From Peromyscus leucopus (lineage: Eukaryota > Chordata > Mammalia > Rodentia > Cricetidae), in contig NC_051071.1 in NCBI RefSeq assembly GCF_004664715.2, positions 91,938,436 to 92,002,435 of the forward strand: DNA of 64,000 bases, written 5' to 3'. The position numbers and the translations under genes are program-made. The notes beneath the pieces are model-generated. The model made no database searches and had not been told where the DNA came from. It saw nothing but the letters and a program-made list of their open reading frames with translations. Of the stretch, positions 44,661 to 54,735 are shown one piece after another (within the stretch, counting starts at the first letter, position 1; each line of letters begins with the position of its first letter).

Positions 44661-44808
44661 AAGGCAGGATTTCTCCATGTAAAAGCCCTGGATGTCTTGG
44701 AACTCACTTTTAGACTAGGCTGGCCCCGAACTCACAGAGATCCACTTACCTCTGCCTCCCAAGGGCTGGGATTAAAGGAGTGCGCCACCACTACCTGTCG
44801 GCAATGAC
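44661..44808 (-). mobile_element. B1 SINE
   Basis: 'ttcaaggcaggatttctcca' to 'ggagtgcgccaccactacct', antisense. Confidence 0.9.
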
Positions 44809-45082
44809 TTTGTGCAGCTAATAGGGCAGCACATGGCCATGGCCCTTTACGGCATAACCACTGTTCCTTCTGTTTTGTGGGGTAAGGGTGTCAGAGGTCA
44901 GGACCCAAGTGTTAAAATTTTAATGACCAATCCATTTCCACAAACCGATTTCAGAAATGAGGATGAGCACTGAGTTAGGTGAGGCTGAGGGCGTAGCTCA
45001 GCTATTAGAATATTTGCCTACCATGCATGAAGCTCTGGGCTCAATCCCCAGCACCCCAAACCATGCCATGCTGGCTAATACC

Positions 45083-45681
45083 TGGTATTAATTTGCTTTC
45101 AATCGCTGTGTTAAAGACCATACCCAAGAACAACATGGGAGGAAAAACATTTGTTTGACTTATGCCGATCCTAGTTCATCATTGAGGGAATTCAGGCAGG
45201 AACTCTAGGCAGGGGCCTGGAGGCAGGAACTGGCACAGAGGCTGCTGCAGACCAGCAGTTCTCCACCTGTGGGTCACAACACCCTGCGATTCAGACATTT
45301 ACATTATGATTCACAACAGTAGCAAAATTACAGCTATGAAGTAACAACAAAAGTAATTTTATGGTTGGGAGTCACCACACCATGAGGAACTGCATTAAAG
45401 GGTCGCGACATTAGGAAGACTGAAACCACTGTAACAGAGGAATGCTGCTCACTGTCTTGCTCTTCATGGCTTGCTCAGCCTGCATTTTTACACAACACAG
45501 GACAGCCTTCCCTGACTGACACCACCCACAGTGGGTTGGGCCCTCCCACATCAATCATTAATCAAGAAAATGCCCCACAGACTCACCTACAGGCCACTCT
45601 GATGAAGGCAATATCTCAACTGAGGTTCTCTCTTCCCAGATGAACCAAGCTTGTGTTGGGTTGACAGAAAACAACCAGCAT
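45083..45681 (-). mobile_element. ERVL/MaLR-type solo LTR carrying a URR1 insertion
   Basis: Antisense from 'tggtattaatttgctttcaa' to 'agaaaacaaccagcat', the same family as 41294. It is split at 45253-45431 by a hAT element. Confidence 0.8.
45253..45431. mobile_element. URR1-type nonautonomous hAT transposon
   Basis: 'cagcagttctccacctgtgg' start, 'ggttgggagtcaccacacca' body and 'gaagactgaaaccactg' end. It is a second, independent hAT insertion into a copy of the same LTR family, at a different position. Confidence 0.88.
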
Positions 45682-45770
45682 AGCTGTAAGATCAGCACAC
45701 AGATAGATGGTTCAGAGGTTCCAGAACATACTCAGCTACATAAAGAGTTCAAGGCCAAAAGGAAGGGGGA

Positions 45771-46080
45771 AAAGATTTAGTTACTACATAAAGAAATGGA
45801 AATAGTGTTTCATATTTAGAAAGTGCTCAGTCAGGGCTGGAGTGGTAACTGTGTGGAGCTGGGCCCTGAGTGTGCTCAGACACTGTCTGGTGCTGGACCC
45901 CAATTGTGATCCACAGCATGAAAAGAACAAACAGGCAAACAACAAATCACCAATAAAGAACACGTTTATTGCTTCATTTGTTTTCCTCAGCAGGAAAACT
46001 GGGGTGCAGGAATAAAGGCAAAGCTACTCAATGTGAATAGCTGGCAGGATGACAGGCCTGGCTGCTTAAAAGCCCCACAT
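45771..46080. other. Unique DNA
   Basis: Nothing recognised with confidence. Confidence 0.3.
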
Positions 46081-46133
46081 CCCACCCACCCCACCCCACC
46101 CCACCCTCCACCTCCAACCCCACCTCCACCCCA
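46081..46133. repeat. (CCCCA)n simple repeat
   Basis: Ccacccc-type units. The minus strand is G-rich. Confidence 0.9.
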
Positions 46134-46199
46134 TGCTCCGAGACAGTAACAATCACCTTGCAACCAGAGATTTTCATCTCTGTGCATCTGCCATAATCA

Positions 46200-46360
46200 C
46201 TATCTTGCTTCATCTCCCGGCCAACTTTGTTCGGCAGGTATTATCACGCTCATTTTATATGCAAGGCTCAGAGAGGTTTAATTGCTGTAAGGGCTGCCCC
46301 ATCTGTAAATAAGACCACACCCAAGACATCAACCTCTGAAGCTCATGATCCTCTCCCCCA
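46200..46360 (+). mobile_element. MIR fragment (ancient)
   Basis: 'ggtattatcacgctcatttt' and 'caaggctcagagaggtttaa' fit the MIR core. Confidence 0.55.
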
Positions 46361-46404
46361 GTCCTGTATGGCCCATAGCCGCACAGTTAACGTGGAGCTT
46401 CATT

Positions 46405-47105
46405 GAATCAAATTTCTTTTTTTAAATGTAATATTTTTATTGATCCTCCAAAAATTCCACCCATGCATACAACGTATTCTTATTGTATTGCCCTAACTCC
46501 CCCAGACCCTCCACCCCCATCTCCTCAGCCCCTCCCAGCTTCACACCCTCTTTATTTATTTATTTTTAACTAACGCTCCAAGTCCCAATTGCGCTGTCCA
46601 CATACTCACAGGTGTGGAGCCATTCACTGTATGGCTCGGTGGTGCTCAACCTAAAAGAAGCCACAGCCTTAAGGAAAACTGACTCTTCCAGCAGAAATCA
46701 GCCGTCAAAATCTCCTCAGCCAGGAGTGGGGGCTCCCTGCCCCTTGTGAGAATGATGACTGGTTTGATCAACAGATCTGTTGCAGGCAACCACACCCCTG
46801 TAAGCTTATGAGAGCAGTGGTCAGATCACACGCAGAGGACAGAAGACACTGTCTCACTCTAGTCTCCCCAGACATCTGGCTCTTACCATCTTTCTGCCTC
46901 CTCTTCCATGATGGTTCCTCAGCCTTGGGGGAAGGGTGTGATCCAGACATCCCATTTGTGGCTGAGTACACCACTGACATTTCTCTGCACTTCAGCAAGT
47001 TTGAATTTCTGGGTTAACCCCCATCCACTGCACGAAGAAACTTCACTGATGGGGTCTGAGAGCCCTACTAATCTATGGGTAGAGATACAAGTTTGATACT
47101 ATCTC
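46405..47105 (-). mobile_element. L1 LINE 3' end (Lx-type)
   Basis: A T-rich start marks the poly(A) end of a minus-strand element. 'aaggaaaactgactcttcca', 'tcttccatgatggttcctca' and 'cttcactgatggggtctgag' are phrases of the rodent Lx L1 3' region. Truncated; no complete open frame. Confidence 0.8.
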
Positions 47106-47340
47106 CATTTTAGCAAAATAGTAGTGGGTTCACTCCTGGGCTGTGACTTCCCAACCACGGTTTATTGACCAGATTTACAGTGCTAAGCATGTTTCCTCCT
47201 GTGGATAGGGCCTTAAGTCCAACCAGAGAGCAGTTGGTTATCCCATAACATCCGTGCCACAGCTGTGGCCGTGGGTGTTTCTTGTCATCTTGGTCATTGA
47301 TTGTAGGCTAAACGATTTCCCCCAGCAGTCTGCATAGTAC
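47106..47340. other. Unique DNA
   Basis: Nothing recognised. Confidence 0.3.
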
Positions 47341-47832
47341 TGTAGCAGGAATCTTAAAAGTTCTTATTAATAAAATCAAACCTGAGGCCAGATATTGGGG
47401 TGAATGCTGGAAGATCAGAGAAGCAGAACAAACCACAGCTTCCTCAACTCACCAGTTCCTCAGCTGATCCTGTTTCCTCAGACTGGAAGCCTCTGAGTCC
47501 TCATCCAAATGGATCTCAGCTGAACTGTGGCTCAAAAGCCTAAAAGCTTAACCAGCCAAAATGCTTCTGGTTTCTGGTCTCCACGCCTTATATATATTTC
47601 TGTTTTTGCCATCACTCCCTGGGATTAAAGGTGAGTGTCACCATGCCTGGCTGTTTCCAATGTGGCTTTGAACTCACAGAGATCCAGAGGGATTTCTACC
47701 TCTGGAATGCTAGGATTAAAGGTGTGAGTGCCACCATTTTCTAGCCTTTGTATCTAGTGGCTGTTCTGTCTCTGACCCCAGATAAGTTTATTAGGGTGCA
47801 CAATATTTTGGAGAACACAATACCACCACACA
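47341..47832. mobile_element. Rodent LTR-like repeat, copy 2
   Basis: 492 bp from 'tgtagcaggaatcttaaaag' to 'acaataccaccacaca'. It includes an internal minus-strand B1-like segment ('tttgaactcacagagatcca'). Both ends match the copy at 39127, giving the element's limits. Confidence 0.65.
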
Positions 47833-47946
47833 GTACCTTCCAGTACTATGAAAGCTAGCCAGCAGGGAGGAAACTTCATGGTCAGTACCTGCTTGATTTC
47901 TCCAAGTCCTGTGACCAAAGTGTATGGTGTCTTCAGCAACAGGGTC

Positions 47947-48308
47947 TGTCTTAGGTAGGTGTTTATTGCTGTGAAGAGACACCATGATCATGGCAACTCT
48001 TATAAAGAGAATATTTAACTGGGGTGTCTCACTTACAGTTTCAGAGGTTCTGTCTATTATCATGATGGGGAGCATGGTGCTTATAAGCAGACGTGGTGCT
48101 GGAGTAGTAGGTGAGAGTCCTACATCTTGCAGGCAACAGGAAGTCAACTGAGACACTGGGCAGTGTCCTGAGTATAGGAAACTCAAAGCTCACTTCCACA
48201 GTGACACACTTCCTCCAATAAGGCCATACCCACTCCAATAAAGCCACAACTCCTAATAGTGCCACTCCCTATGAGATTATGGGGACTAATTACCTTCAAA
48301 CTACCACA
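47947..48308 (-). mobile_element. Complete MaLR-type solo LTR with target-site duplication
   Basis: Antisense from 'tgtcttaggtaggtgtttat' to 'accttcaaactaccaca'. A perfect 5-bp duplication 'gggtc' lies at 47942-47946 and 48309-48313, as expected for ERVL-type integration followed by LTR-LTR recombination. Confidence 0.92.
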
Positions 48309-48313
48309 GGGTC

Positions 48314-48822
48314 TTACTATCAAGTTCTAATAGGCAACCAAGATCAATGACAATACCCTGTATTGTGCTGGGGGTCTCCAGGGGACCCTTAGCCAACAAC
48401 TCAAGGGGAAAGTACTCCACAACTGGCACAAACACCAGGTGGAATACCTGTATTAAACAATCCCTAGTTGGTTGCATGTAATAAACTCAGACAACCTTAA
48501 TGTTTGATGAACTTAAGTGATAGTTTACATGTAGGTGACTTTTCTGCTAGTCCAGTTCAGAATCCTTCAAATCCTTCCAAAGTAGGTTAATCCATGTGCA
48601 GTTCCCAGGAATTCTATAGCTCTCCACAGAAAACACACCCAACAGCACTCAACCACTTGAGAAGTAGAAACTTCCATGTACACAAAGCCACACACGTGTC
48701 TGGGCACCATGATTCTCCCAAGGACTGTTTGTTGACAATAAACTGCTTTTCCCTAAACATGTTTGGAAGTCAGAGGACACTCAAAAAGAGATGCATGCTA
48801 GGATCCATCTATAATGGTTTGA
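48314..48822. other. Unique DNA
   Basis: Nothing recognised. Confidence 0.35.
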
Positions 48823-48925
48823 AAGCCAGTGGGCTGTGGCAGCTTACTCCTGTCGTCCCAAGACTTCAGGGGCTGAGGCAAGAGGACCATGAATTGCAGG
48901 CCAACCTCATAAAAAGGAAAAAATC
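48823..48925 (+). mobile_element. Old B1-like SINE
   Basis: 'ggctgtggcagcttactcct' and 'caggggctgaggcaagagga'. Confidence 0.55.
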
Positions 48926-49070
48926 ATTTCTTGTTGGGTCACATTTTAAAACTGACATACCATAGCAAGTCTAAGACAGCAGCAGGGGCGGAAGTCCACT
49001 TCTAACTTCTAACCAGTGTCATTGGTTCTGGAGTGAACTTAAAAAACAAAACAAACACAAACAACAGATC

Positions 49071-49240
49071 AACCGGGCAGTGGTGGTTCACACCTTTAAT
49101 CCCGGCACTCGGGAGGCAGAGGCAGGCGGATCTCTGAGTTCAGGGCCAGCCTGGTGTACAGAGGGAGTTCTAGGACAGCCAGGGCTGCTACACAGAGAAA
49201 CCCTGTCTCAAAAAACAAAACATAAAAATAATAAAATAAT
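49071..49240 (+). mobile_element. B1 SINE
   Basis: 'accgggcagtggtggttcac' to 'agagaaaccctgtctcaaaa', well preserved, with an A-rich (ataa)n tail. Confidence 0.95.
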
Positions 49241-49744
49241 AACTGTCTTCCCTGTTTGTTGGAGCACCTTGAGACATTGTTTGTTAAACCGATTATTTTA
49301 CTACAAATGTGGAATTTTACTTCAGATGTGGAATTTCTACAACTGTCCCAAAAGGTGAGCGAGGAAGGCTTCCTGGAAGGAATGTGGTCATCTTCTGCCA
49401 CCTCGTGGTCACATGGGAACATGTACTAAGGGATCATAAAGCAGCTTTGGAAATATTTTTGGAAATTTCAAACCAATCTCTCAAAAGTGAATCTAATTTT
49501 CATCAGTATTAATGGGACAATGGACTTCTGTATCCTTAGTTCAGGATTCAAACAGCAAAAGGAACACAATTACATAGCTGTAATTGGTTAGAAATAAACT
49601 GTATGGCCTGCCTAGCGTCACAATGATTTGAAGTCAAACCTGGTTTTCCCCAGTATGTACTCACTTAACAGGAGAGTAACTATCGCAAAGTGCTGTTCTC
49701 AGTGGAGTCCACATCAGAGGGGAAACAACAGATAACACAAGATT
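49241..49744. other. Unique DNA
   Basis: Nothing recognised. Confidence 0.35.
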
Positions 49745-49940
49745 CGCCAGCCACAGAGCGGACAGTTCAGTTTGCAGAGTGCAGTAAAGCGCTGGTTCCC
49801 GCCCCAGCAGTACCTAAAACCAAGCATTAATTCCCACCAGAATGATCAGAAGTTCAAAGTCACCCTGGACTATATATAATAATAAGCCAGAGGCCAGCCT
49901 GGGCTACATGAGACTCGGTATCAAAACAAACCAAACAAAA
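49745..49940 (+). mobile_element. B4-type SINE, diverged
   Basis: ID-like 'gacagttcagtttgcagagt' followed by a B1 part 'ccagcctgggctacatgaga'. Confidence 0.55.
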
Positions 49941-50152
49941 TGACTGGCCAGGAATCCTCCACTTCTGATGACGTTGTGGGGGACAGTCTGCACCGGAAGC
50001 CCGTGGGTGCACTAGAGCGGAGAGGCAGGCGGAGCTGAGTAGGGAGGTGAGGAGTGACAGAGAGAGATGATGTGGACCAGCTCCTTGGGGCTCCGTGGAG
50101 GAATTCAAAGTTGACATTGGGTCTCTGGGTAAGACGGGACACCACTGGAGGA

Positions 50153-50332
50153 TTTTTTAAAACATTTATTATTTATTTCAAGTGCATGTGTATCCATGCG
50201 TATGCACATGTACATGAAGGTCTGAAAACAGGAAGTTAGTTTTCCTTCCACCCTGTAGGTTCCAGGAGTGGAACTTGGGACTTCCAGCATGACAGCAAGC
50301 ACCTTTACCTGTGAAGCCATCTCGATGGTCCG
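50153..50332 (-). mobile_element. B3/B2 SINE
   Basis: 'aaacatttattatttatttc' tail, 'ggaacttgggacttccagca' and 'gtgaagccatctcgatggtc', antisense. Confidence 0.85.
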
Positions 50333-50943
50333 ACTGGTGGGTTTTAAGCAGTGCAGTCAGTAATCTAATAACTGACAAGGTAAAATACTAAGTAACCTCA
50401 CAGCCACGTTTGAAAGGATGCTTGGGGAGAAATGGTCCCAGAAGAACACAGATTGTCTAAACTTTTATGGAAACAGCTCTCTTAAGAGAACTCACAGAGA
50501 GCATGACAGAGGAAGAGCACATTTCTTTCTGTGGATATATGTTATATCAGGTGGGCTACAGTGATCTGTACTGTTTTGTCTGGAAACACACATGTACACT
50601 CAGATAAATGTTAAAAAATTAAAATGTGATTGGTAGATTACTGACCCCAAGGGAGGTGAGGAATTGTTAGTCACGAATTTGAGATGTTATTTCAGAACCC
50701 CACCAAGTGGCCCTCAGTGTTCATGAGGCCGAGGAAGAAGAGCTTAGCTTGAGCTGAAGGGCTACACACTCAGACCTATCTCAAACAAAGAAACAAGAAA
50801 AAAAGAAAAAAGGGAAAACAAGAAATTAACAAGAGAGTCATTAAAGTTTGTCCTTCCATATTCATTCTGGAGGTGAGGCTTGCTCTTAATCTAGATGTCA
50901 GACAGTCAGATGCTCCTGTCCACTTTCCATTTTGGCACCTTAA

Positions 50944-50947
<4 letters not shown>
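50333..50947. other. Unique DNA with a decayed B1 trace
   Basis: A B1-like 3' half is possible at 50715-50800. Nothing else recognised. Confidence 0.35.

Positions 50948-51020
<73 letters not shown>
50948..51020. repeat. (TC)n microsatellite
   Basis: About 36 uninterrupted CT units. The Arg/Glu-rich minus-strand frame over it is a by-product. Confidence 0.98.
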
Positions 51021-51021
<1 letters not shown>

Positions 51022-51023
<2 letters not shown>

Positions 51024-51085
51024 CATGAGACAGGACCTCACCTTTTGTAGCCCAGGCTGGGATTACAGAAATGTAGCACCTCACC
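51022..51085 (-). mobile_element. B1 SINE, internally deleted
   Basis: 'gacaggacctcaccttttgt' and 'gcccaggctgggattacaga', antisense. Confidence 0.6.
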
Positions 51086-51199
51086 AGGTAGACAATAGGT
51101 ATCCTTCTGGCTCAAAGTGGTGGGCCTTTTTGAGGACTTGAAAACCTAGGCTATAGTAATTTCAAGAGACCTTCTCTATAACTTCCTGAAATGTCTGAT

Positions 51200-51317
51200 G
51201 TTTGTGAGGCTGTCCTAGAACTTACTCTGTAGCCTGGCTAGTTTTGAACTCAAGAGATCTACCTGCCTCTGCCTCCTGAGTACTGAGATTAAAGGTGTGC
51301 CACCATGCTGGGCTCTG
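51200..51317 (-). mobile_element. B1 SINE
   Basis: 'gttttgaactcaagagatct' to 'ggtgtgccaccatgctgggc', antisense. Confidence 0.85.
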
Positions 51318-51602
51318 AACAATTCTTGATCTTTGTTTTATTTGAAAATTGAGGGATTTCTAGTTCTATGTCTGAAGTAAGCCGTTTTCAGTGTTTTGGA
51401 GGGAAGAGCCTTCCCAGGTGACAGCTCCATGTGTGGAGATCTGCAGCTTCTAGTGGGCTGCACTGGTCCTTGTCTTGAGGGATCTCCTCCACATCGCCCA
51501 GCAGTCAATGACTCTCAGATGTGTTCCTTACCAAGTCAAGGCTGCTCAGCTGTCCTGCCCTCCCCTTTCTCCTCAGTGCATCTAGGACTATTAATTCAGA
51601 AG
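51318..51602. other. Unique DNA
   Basis: Nothing recognised. Confidence 0.3.
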
Positions 51603-51745
51603 CAGGCCGGAGGCACACACCTTTAAGGCCAGTGTTCAGGAAGCAGAGACAAGAAGATCCCTGTGAGTTGATGTCAGCCTGGTCTACACAGCCAGTTGAA
51701 GGTCAGCCAGGGCTGCAGTGAGACCCTGTCTCAACCCAACAAACG
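51603..51745 (+). mobile_element. B1 SINE
   Basis: 'aggccggaggcacacacctt' to 'gcagtgagaccctgtctcaa'. Confidence 0.88.
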
Positions 51746-51916
51746 GAAACATTGCAATTGGCTTAGAGGGAAAAACAAACTACCGTGTTAAACACATCAT
51801 TAGGCTTAGGTATATTTAAAGTGTCCACAAGCCATCAGGAGGTAGCTGCTAAAACTCAAAATCCTAAATCACTTTGTGCAGCTGTGATAAGTGGCATTTT
51901 AAAACCCGTGAATGTG

Positions 51917-52232
51917 TCGGGTGTGGTGGCGCACGCCTTTGATCCCAGCACTCAGGAGACAGAGGTAGGCGGATCTCTGTGAGTTTGAGGCCAGCCTGGT
52001 CTACAAAGAGTTCCAGCTGGTTGGTGACAGCACACGCCTTTAATCCCAACACTTGGTAGGCAGAGGCAGTCAGATTTCTGTGAGTTCAAGGCCAGCCTGG
52101 TCTACAGAGCGAGATCCAGGACACCCAGGGCTGTTATACAGAGAAACCCTGTCTCAGGGAAAAAAAAAAAAAGAAAGAAAAGAAAAAAAAAGAGTTCCTG
52201 GACAGCCAGAGCTACACAGAGAAATCCTGTCT

Positions 52233-52235
<3 letters not shown>
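51917..52235 (+). mobile_element. B1 SINE split by another B1
   Basis: The 5' part runs 51917-52014 and resumes at 52199 with 'tggacagccagagctacaca' and 'gaaatcctgtctcaag'. A second B1 fills the gap. Confidence 0.93.
52015..52188 (+). mobile_element. B1 SINE inserted in a B1
   Basis: 'ttggtgacagcacacgcctt' to 'cagagaaaccctgtctcagg' with an A-rich tail. The duplication 'aaagagttcc' flanks it at 52005-52014 and 52189-52198. Confidence 0.95.
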
Positions 52236-52310
<75 letters not shown>

Positions 52311-52322
52311 AACAAAACAAAA
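52234..52322. repeat. (AG)n microsatellite with (AAAAC)n end
   Basis: About 35 AG units replace the poly(A) tail of the outer B1, then a few aaaac units. Confidence 0.97.
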
Positions 52323-52489
52323 CGGAATGTACCACAGCCGCTATCTATTATCTATTTAGGAGACTAGAAACAGGAGCTATGCAGAGAGCGAGAGAAAAGG
52401 ATGGAAATGTCATCAGACTAAACTCATGAGCACTTAAAGTAACAGCACAAGGTTAGTCCATAATGAAAAAGTGACTTCAAAAGCAAACT

Positions 52490-52672
52490 CTTGGATCAAG
52501 GAGACGGCCCAGGCGTTAAAGTAACCGGCCACACCTGATGACTGGAGCACTATCCTCCGGACCCTTATGGTTGGAAGGCGAGAACTGAGAACCGACTCCT
52601 GGAGGTTGTCCTGTGCACAGGCGAGCGTGTACATACACACACACATGCCAGTTGATAAAAACATAATAAAAC
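52490..52672 (+). mobile_element. B3-type SINE
   Basis: 'ggcgagaactgagaaccgac' and 'tcctggaggttgtcctgtgc' with a CA-rich, 'cataataaaac' tail. Confidence 0.78.
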
Positions 52673-52707
52673 TACCCTTTTCATCTGAAATACAAAGCAT
52701 AATGAAG

Positions 52708-52810
52708 ACCTTGGAACTGGGCACAGTAGTACCTGCCGCCGGTAAGCCCGAGGATCAGTCCAAGGTCCCCCCAGGCTAACTGAGACTGTGTCCAGATAAA
52801 TAAATAATAA
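52708..52810 (+). mobile_element. B1-like SINE, decayed
   Basis: 'actgggcacagtagtacctg' and 'gactgtgtccagataaataa'. Confidence 0.5.
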
Positions 52811-52945
52811 ATGCAAAACCCAAACCAACCAAGCAAGCAAGCAGCGGACGCCTCCCAGCAGCCCTCTACTCGCAAGCCCACAACTTCCTGGGGTGTGGAG
52901 GTCGGTGGGGAGCGAAGGCACCCGGCCTGCGAGACCGAGACCTAC

Positions 52946-53012
52946 CTTCCAAGCCTCGGCCTCCCGGCCGCAATCCCGGCTGCTCACACCTCCGCGCTTT
53001 GAGGCGCAGGCA
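52946..53012 (-). other. Putative first exon (5' UTR) of a minus-strand gene
   Basis: Minus-strand 'ggcttggaag' is followed by 'gtaggtctcg', a strong donor with the last exonic base at 52946. The start is unknown; 53012 is a rough limit just before the E-box. No minus-strand ATG lies between. The gene would run leftward across the 20-53 kb part of the window and is unidentified. Confidence 0.45.
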
Positions 53013-53016
53013 CAGT

Positions 53017-53069
53017 CACGTGGCGAGCCCCGGCCAATCAGCAGGCCGCTCGCGGCCGAGTCCCATAAA
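53017..53069 (+). promoter_or_regulatory. Core promoter: E-box, CCAAT box, TATA-like box
   Basis: CACGTG, then ccaat in 'cggccaatca', then cataaa, in the order and spacing of a plus-strand promoter. With the TATA-like box at 53064, transcription would start at about 53093-53100. Confidence 0.6.
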
Positions 53070-53094
53070 GGCGCCAGTCGCCCGCTGCTGACAG

Positions 53095-53193
53095 AGCTGG
53101 CGGCCACCGCAGGAGGACCCGGAGCGACGGCCCCGCACTGCTTCACCTAGTGCAAACCGAGAGGGCGATCGGACAGGGTCCCTTTCCTAAGAG
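53095..53193 (+). other. Putative first exon (5' UTR) of a plus-strand gene
   Basis: About 100 nt from the inferred start to the donor 'cctaagag' followed by 'gtaaggcc', last exonic base 53193. It contains no ATG, so it would be wholly untranslated and coding would begin in a downstream exon, possibly beyond the window. The gene is unidentified. Confidence 0.6.
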
Positions 53194-53700
53194 GTAAGGC
53201 CGCCGCTGCAGGGGCCCGGCCCCGGGGGGCGCCCCGGACTCCCGTGGGCGCCAATAACGGCCTCTCGGTCTCCCCTCCCCCCGGGCGCCGGGCCGCAGGG
53301 AGGGCAGTTGGAGGCCATTGCCCCGCCGGGTGCGAGCCAGCCTGCAGCCCCGGGGCTGAGCCGGGAGCCGGCCCCCTCGGGCCCTGGCCAGCTGCGAGCT
53401 TGTGGTCCCACAGGACCGCCTCCGCGGGCTCTTTCCACGCCCGGTCCTCGGCTTTCCCCCGCGGGGTTTGGAAGGAGACCGTCGCGAAGCCCGGGGTTTA
53501 ACGGTTTTCGTGGTCGGAGCGTCGTCGGGCCATTCTCCGGACTGGAGCTCTGGGGAGGGCAGGAGGCTAGAGAGGGCGTCTCGGTTGTGCATGTCTGTGG
53601 ACGGACCGTGCAAACGGGGGCAGCCTGGCCCTTGACTCGGCCTCCCACCGCATTCGGTCCCCGGGAGGGACCAGACCCTGGGCCGTGGGACGAGGGTGTG

Positions 53701-53902
53701 CCCGCTCTCCAGGCACTGGCCCCGTGCATGGGCAGAGTGCATGTGCACCGGCGGGAAGGAGCAGGTGGGTGGAGAGGGGCGAGGGAGGCTTCTCACCCAA
53801 GACAGCTCAACTCGATCTTGAAAAGAGCAGCTGGCAGCTGGGTTCAAGAGTGATAATGGTAGCTCTGGTGTAGAGGTGATTCAAAGGCAAAGGCTTGGAA
53901 CT
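53701..53902. other. Intron start of the plus-strand gene
   Basis: GC-rich at first, fading out of the CpG island. Long overlapping frames on both strands (53143-53853) are GC-driven chance frames that overlap the splice donor. Confidence 0.4.
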
Positions 53903-53920
53903 GGGGGGGGGGGGGGGGGG
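53903..53920. repeat. Poly(G) run of 18
   Basis: Eighteen uninterrupted G residues. Confidence 0.97.
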
Positions 53921-53927
53921 ACGGTGG

Positions 53928-54010
53928 ATGATCCTCTTGGATGGGGTAGTCCAGACCGGCTTTGTTGTTACCAGTACGGGATCACCGATGTCTGCCACAG
54001 CACCTGGCAA
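53928..54010 (-). mobile_element. B1 SINE fragment
   Basis: 'cgggatcaccgatgtctgcc' with 'acagcacctggc', antisense. Confidence 0.5.
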
Positions 54011-54604
54011 GATTTTTGAGGTTTAAAAGAAATTTGTGTGTGTGTGAGAGCGTGCACCCATGTGCCTGTTCGTCCCCTAATGCCCCATTCTCACTCTGTC
54101 AAAATACTAATTATATTTGTCAAATGATAATTACCTGTTCACAAGGATCTGAAAGGAGTCTGCAGCCTCAGTTTTAACATCGGACTTGGCATCCCTGTAA
54201 GTGATTTATAAATATTTTATAAACGAACAAATAGAATTTGGAAGAGGGTATCCTGGGAACCAGATGAGAGTTTTAAGAGTGTCACAATCATAGTCTAGTG
54301 AGAGACGATGCCGAGAGGTCTAGTCAGGTCAAGTACAGCAAGAGTCTATTGGACTTAACAGCTCACTGTGGTGAGTGTTGTTAGTGCAGGGGCAGTCGTC
54401 AGGGGCGAGGAAGCCAGGTGTGAGGACTTTGGGCGCTCTGTCTGAGATCCCCAAGAAAATGTGGAGGCTCCAGGGAGGCAGTAGGAAAAAGATAACAGTG
54501 TTTTAAGGAAGAATCAGGATCATCCGTGGTGTTTGATTCCTGGGTATGAAGAAACATCGATGTCATAATGCTCTAATCGTTGTGTCTTGAAGGAAGTTTG
54601 CTTT
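54011..54604. other. Unique DNA
   Basis: Nothing recognised with confidence. Parts at 54230-54420 could be an ancient L2. Confidence 0.35.
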
Positions 54605-54712
54605 GTTCTGAGACAGGTCTGCTATGTAGTCCAGACAAGGCTTCAAACTTGGGGTCCTCCTGCTTCACCACTCCTGGTGCAGGAGTTGCTGGTCTATGCC
54701 ACCACATCGGAC
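54605..54712 (-). mobile_element. B1 SINE, diverged
   Basis: 'tgagacaggtctgctatgta' and 'ggtctatgccaccacatcgg', antisense. Confidence 0.75.
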
Positions 54713-54735
54713 AGAGATTTTAAGATTTCAAAGTT

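Larger units (their letters stand above)
44985..45770 (+). mobile_element. B4-type SINE split by an LTR
   Basis: The ID part ('gaagctctgggctcaatccc') and B1 start ('ccatgctggctaatacctg') stop at 45082. The B1 part resumes after 45681 with 'gtaagatcagcacacagat' and 'aaagagttcaaggcc'. The two pieces join into one continuous B4 reading. Confidence 0.65.
52880..53700. promoter_or_regulatory. CpG island 2, probable bidirectional promoter
   Basis: Dense CpG from about 52.9 to 53.7 kb. It contains a palindromic CACGTG (53017-53022, within gtcacgtg), a CCAAT box (53034-53038) and a TATA-like CATAAA (53064-53069), with consensus splice donors pointing outward on both strands. The E-box resembles the TFEB-bound CLEAR motif but is also a USF/MYC site, so no lysosomal role is claimed. 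Confidence 0.92.

Noticed and set aside
52565..53146. 193-codon minus-strand frame across the predicted minus first exon
   Set aside because: It lacks an ATG at its start, runs through the splice donor after 52946 and continues into B3 and B1 repeats.
53143..53853. Long open frames on both strands of CpG island 2 (up to 234 codons)
   Set aside because: GC-driven chance frames without domains; they run through the well-formed plus-strand donor at 53193.
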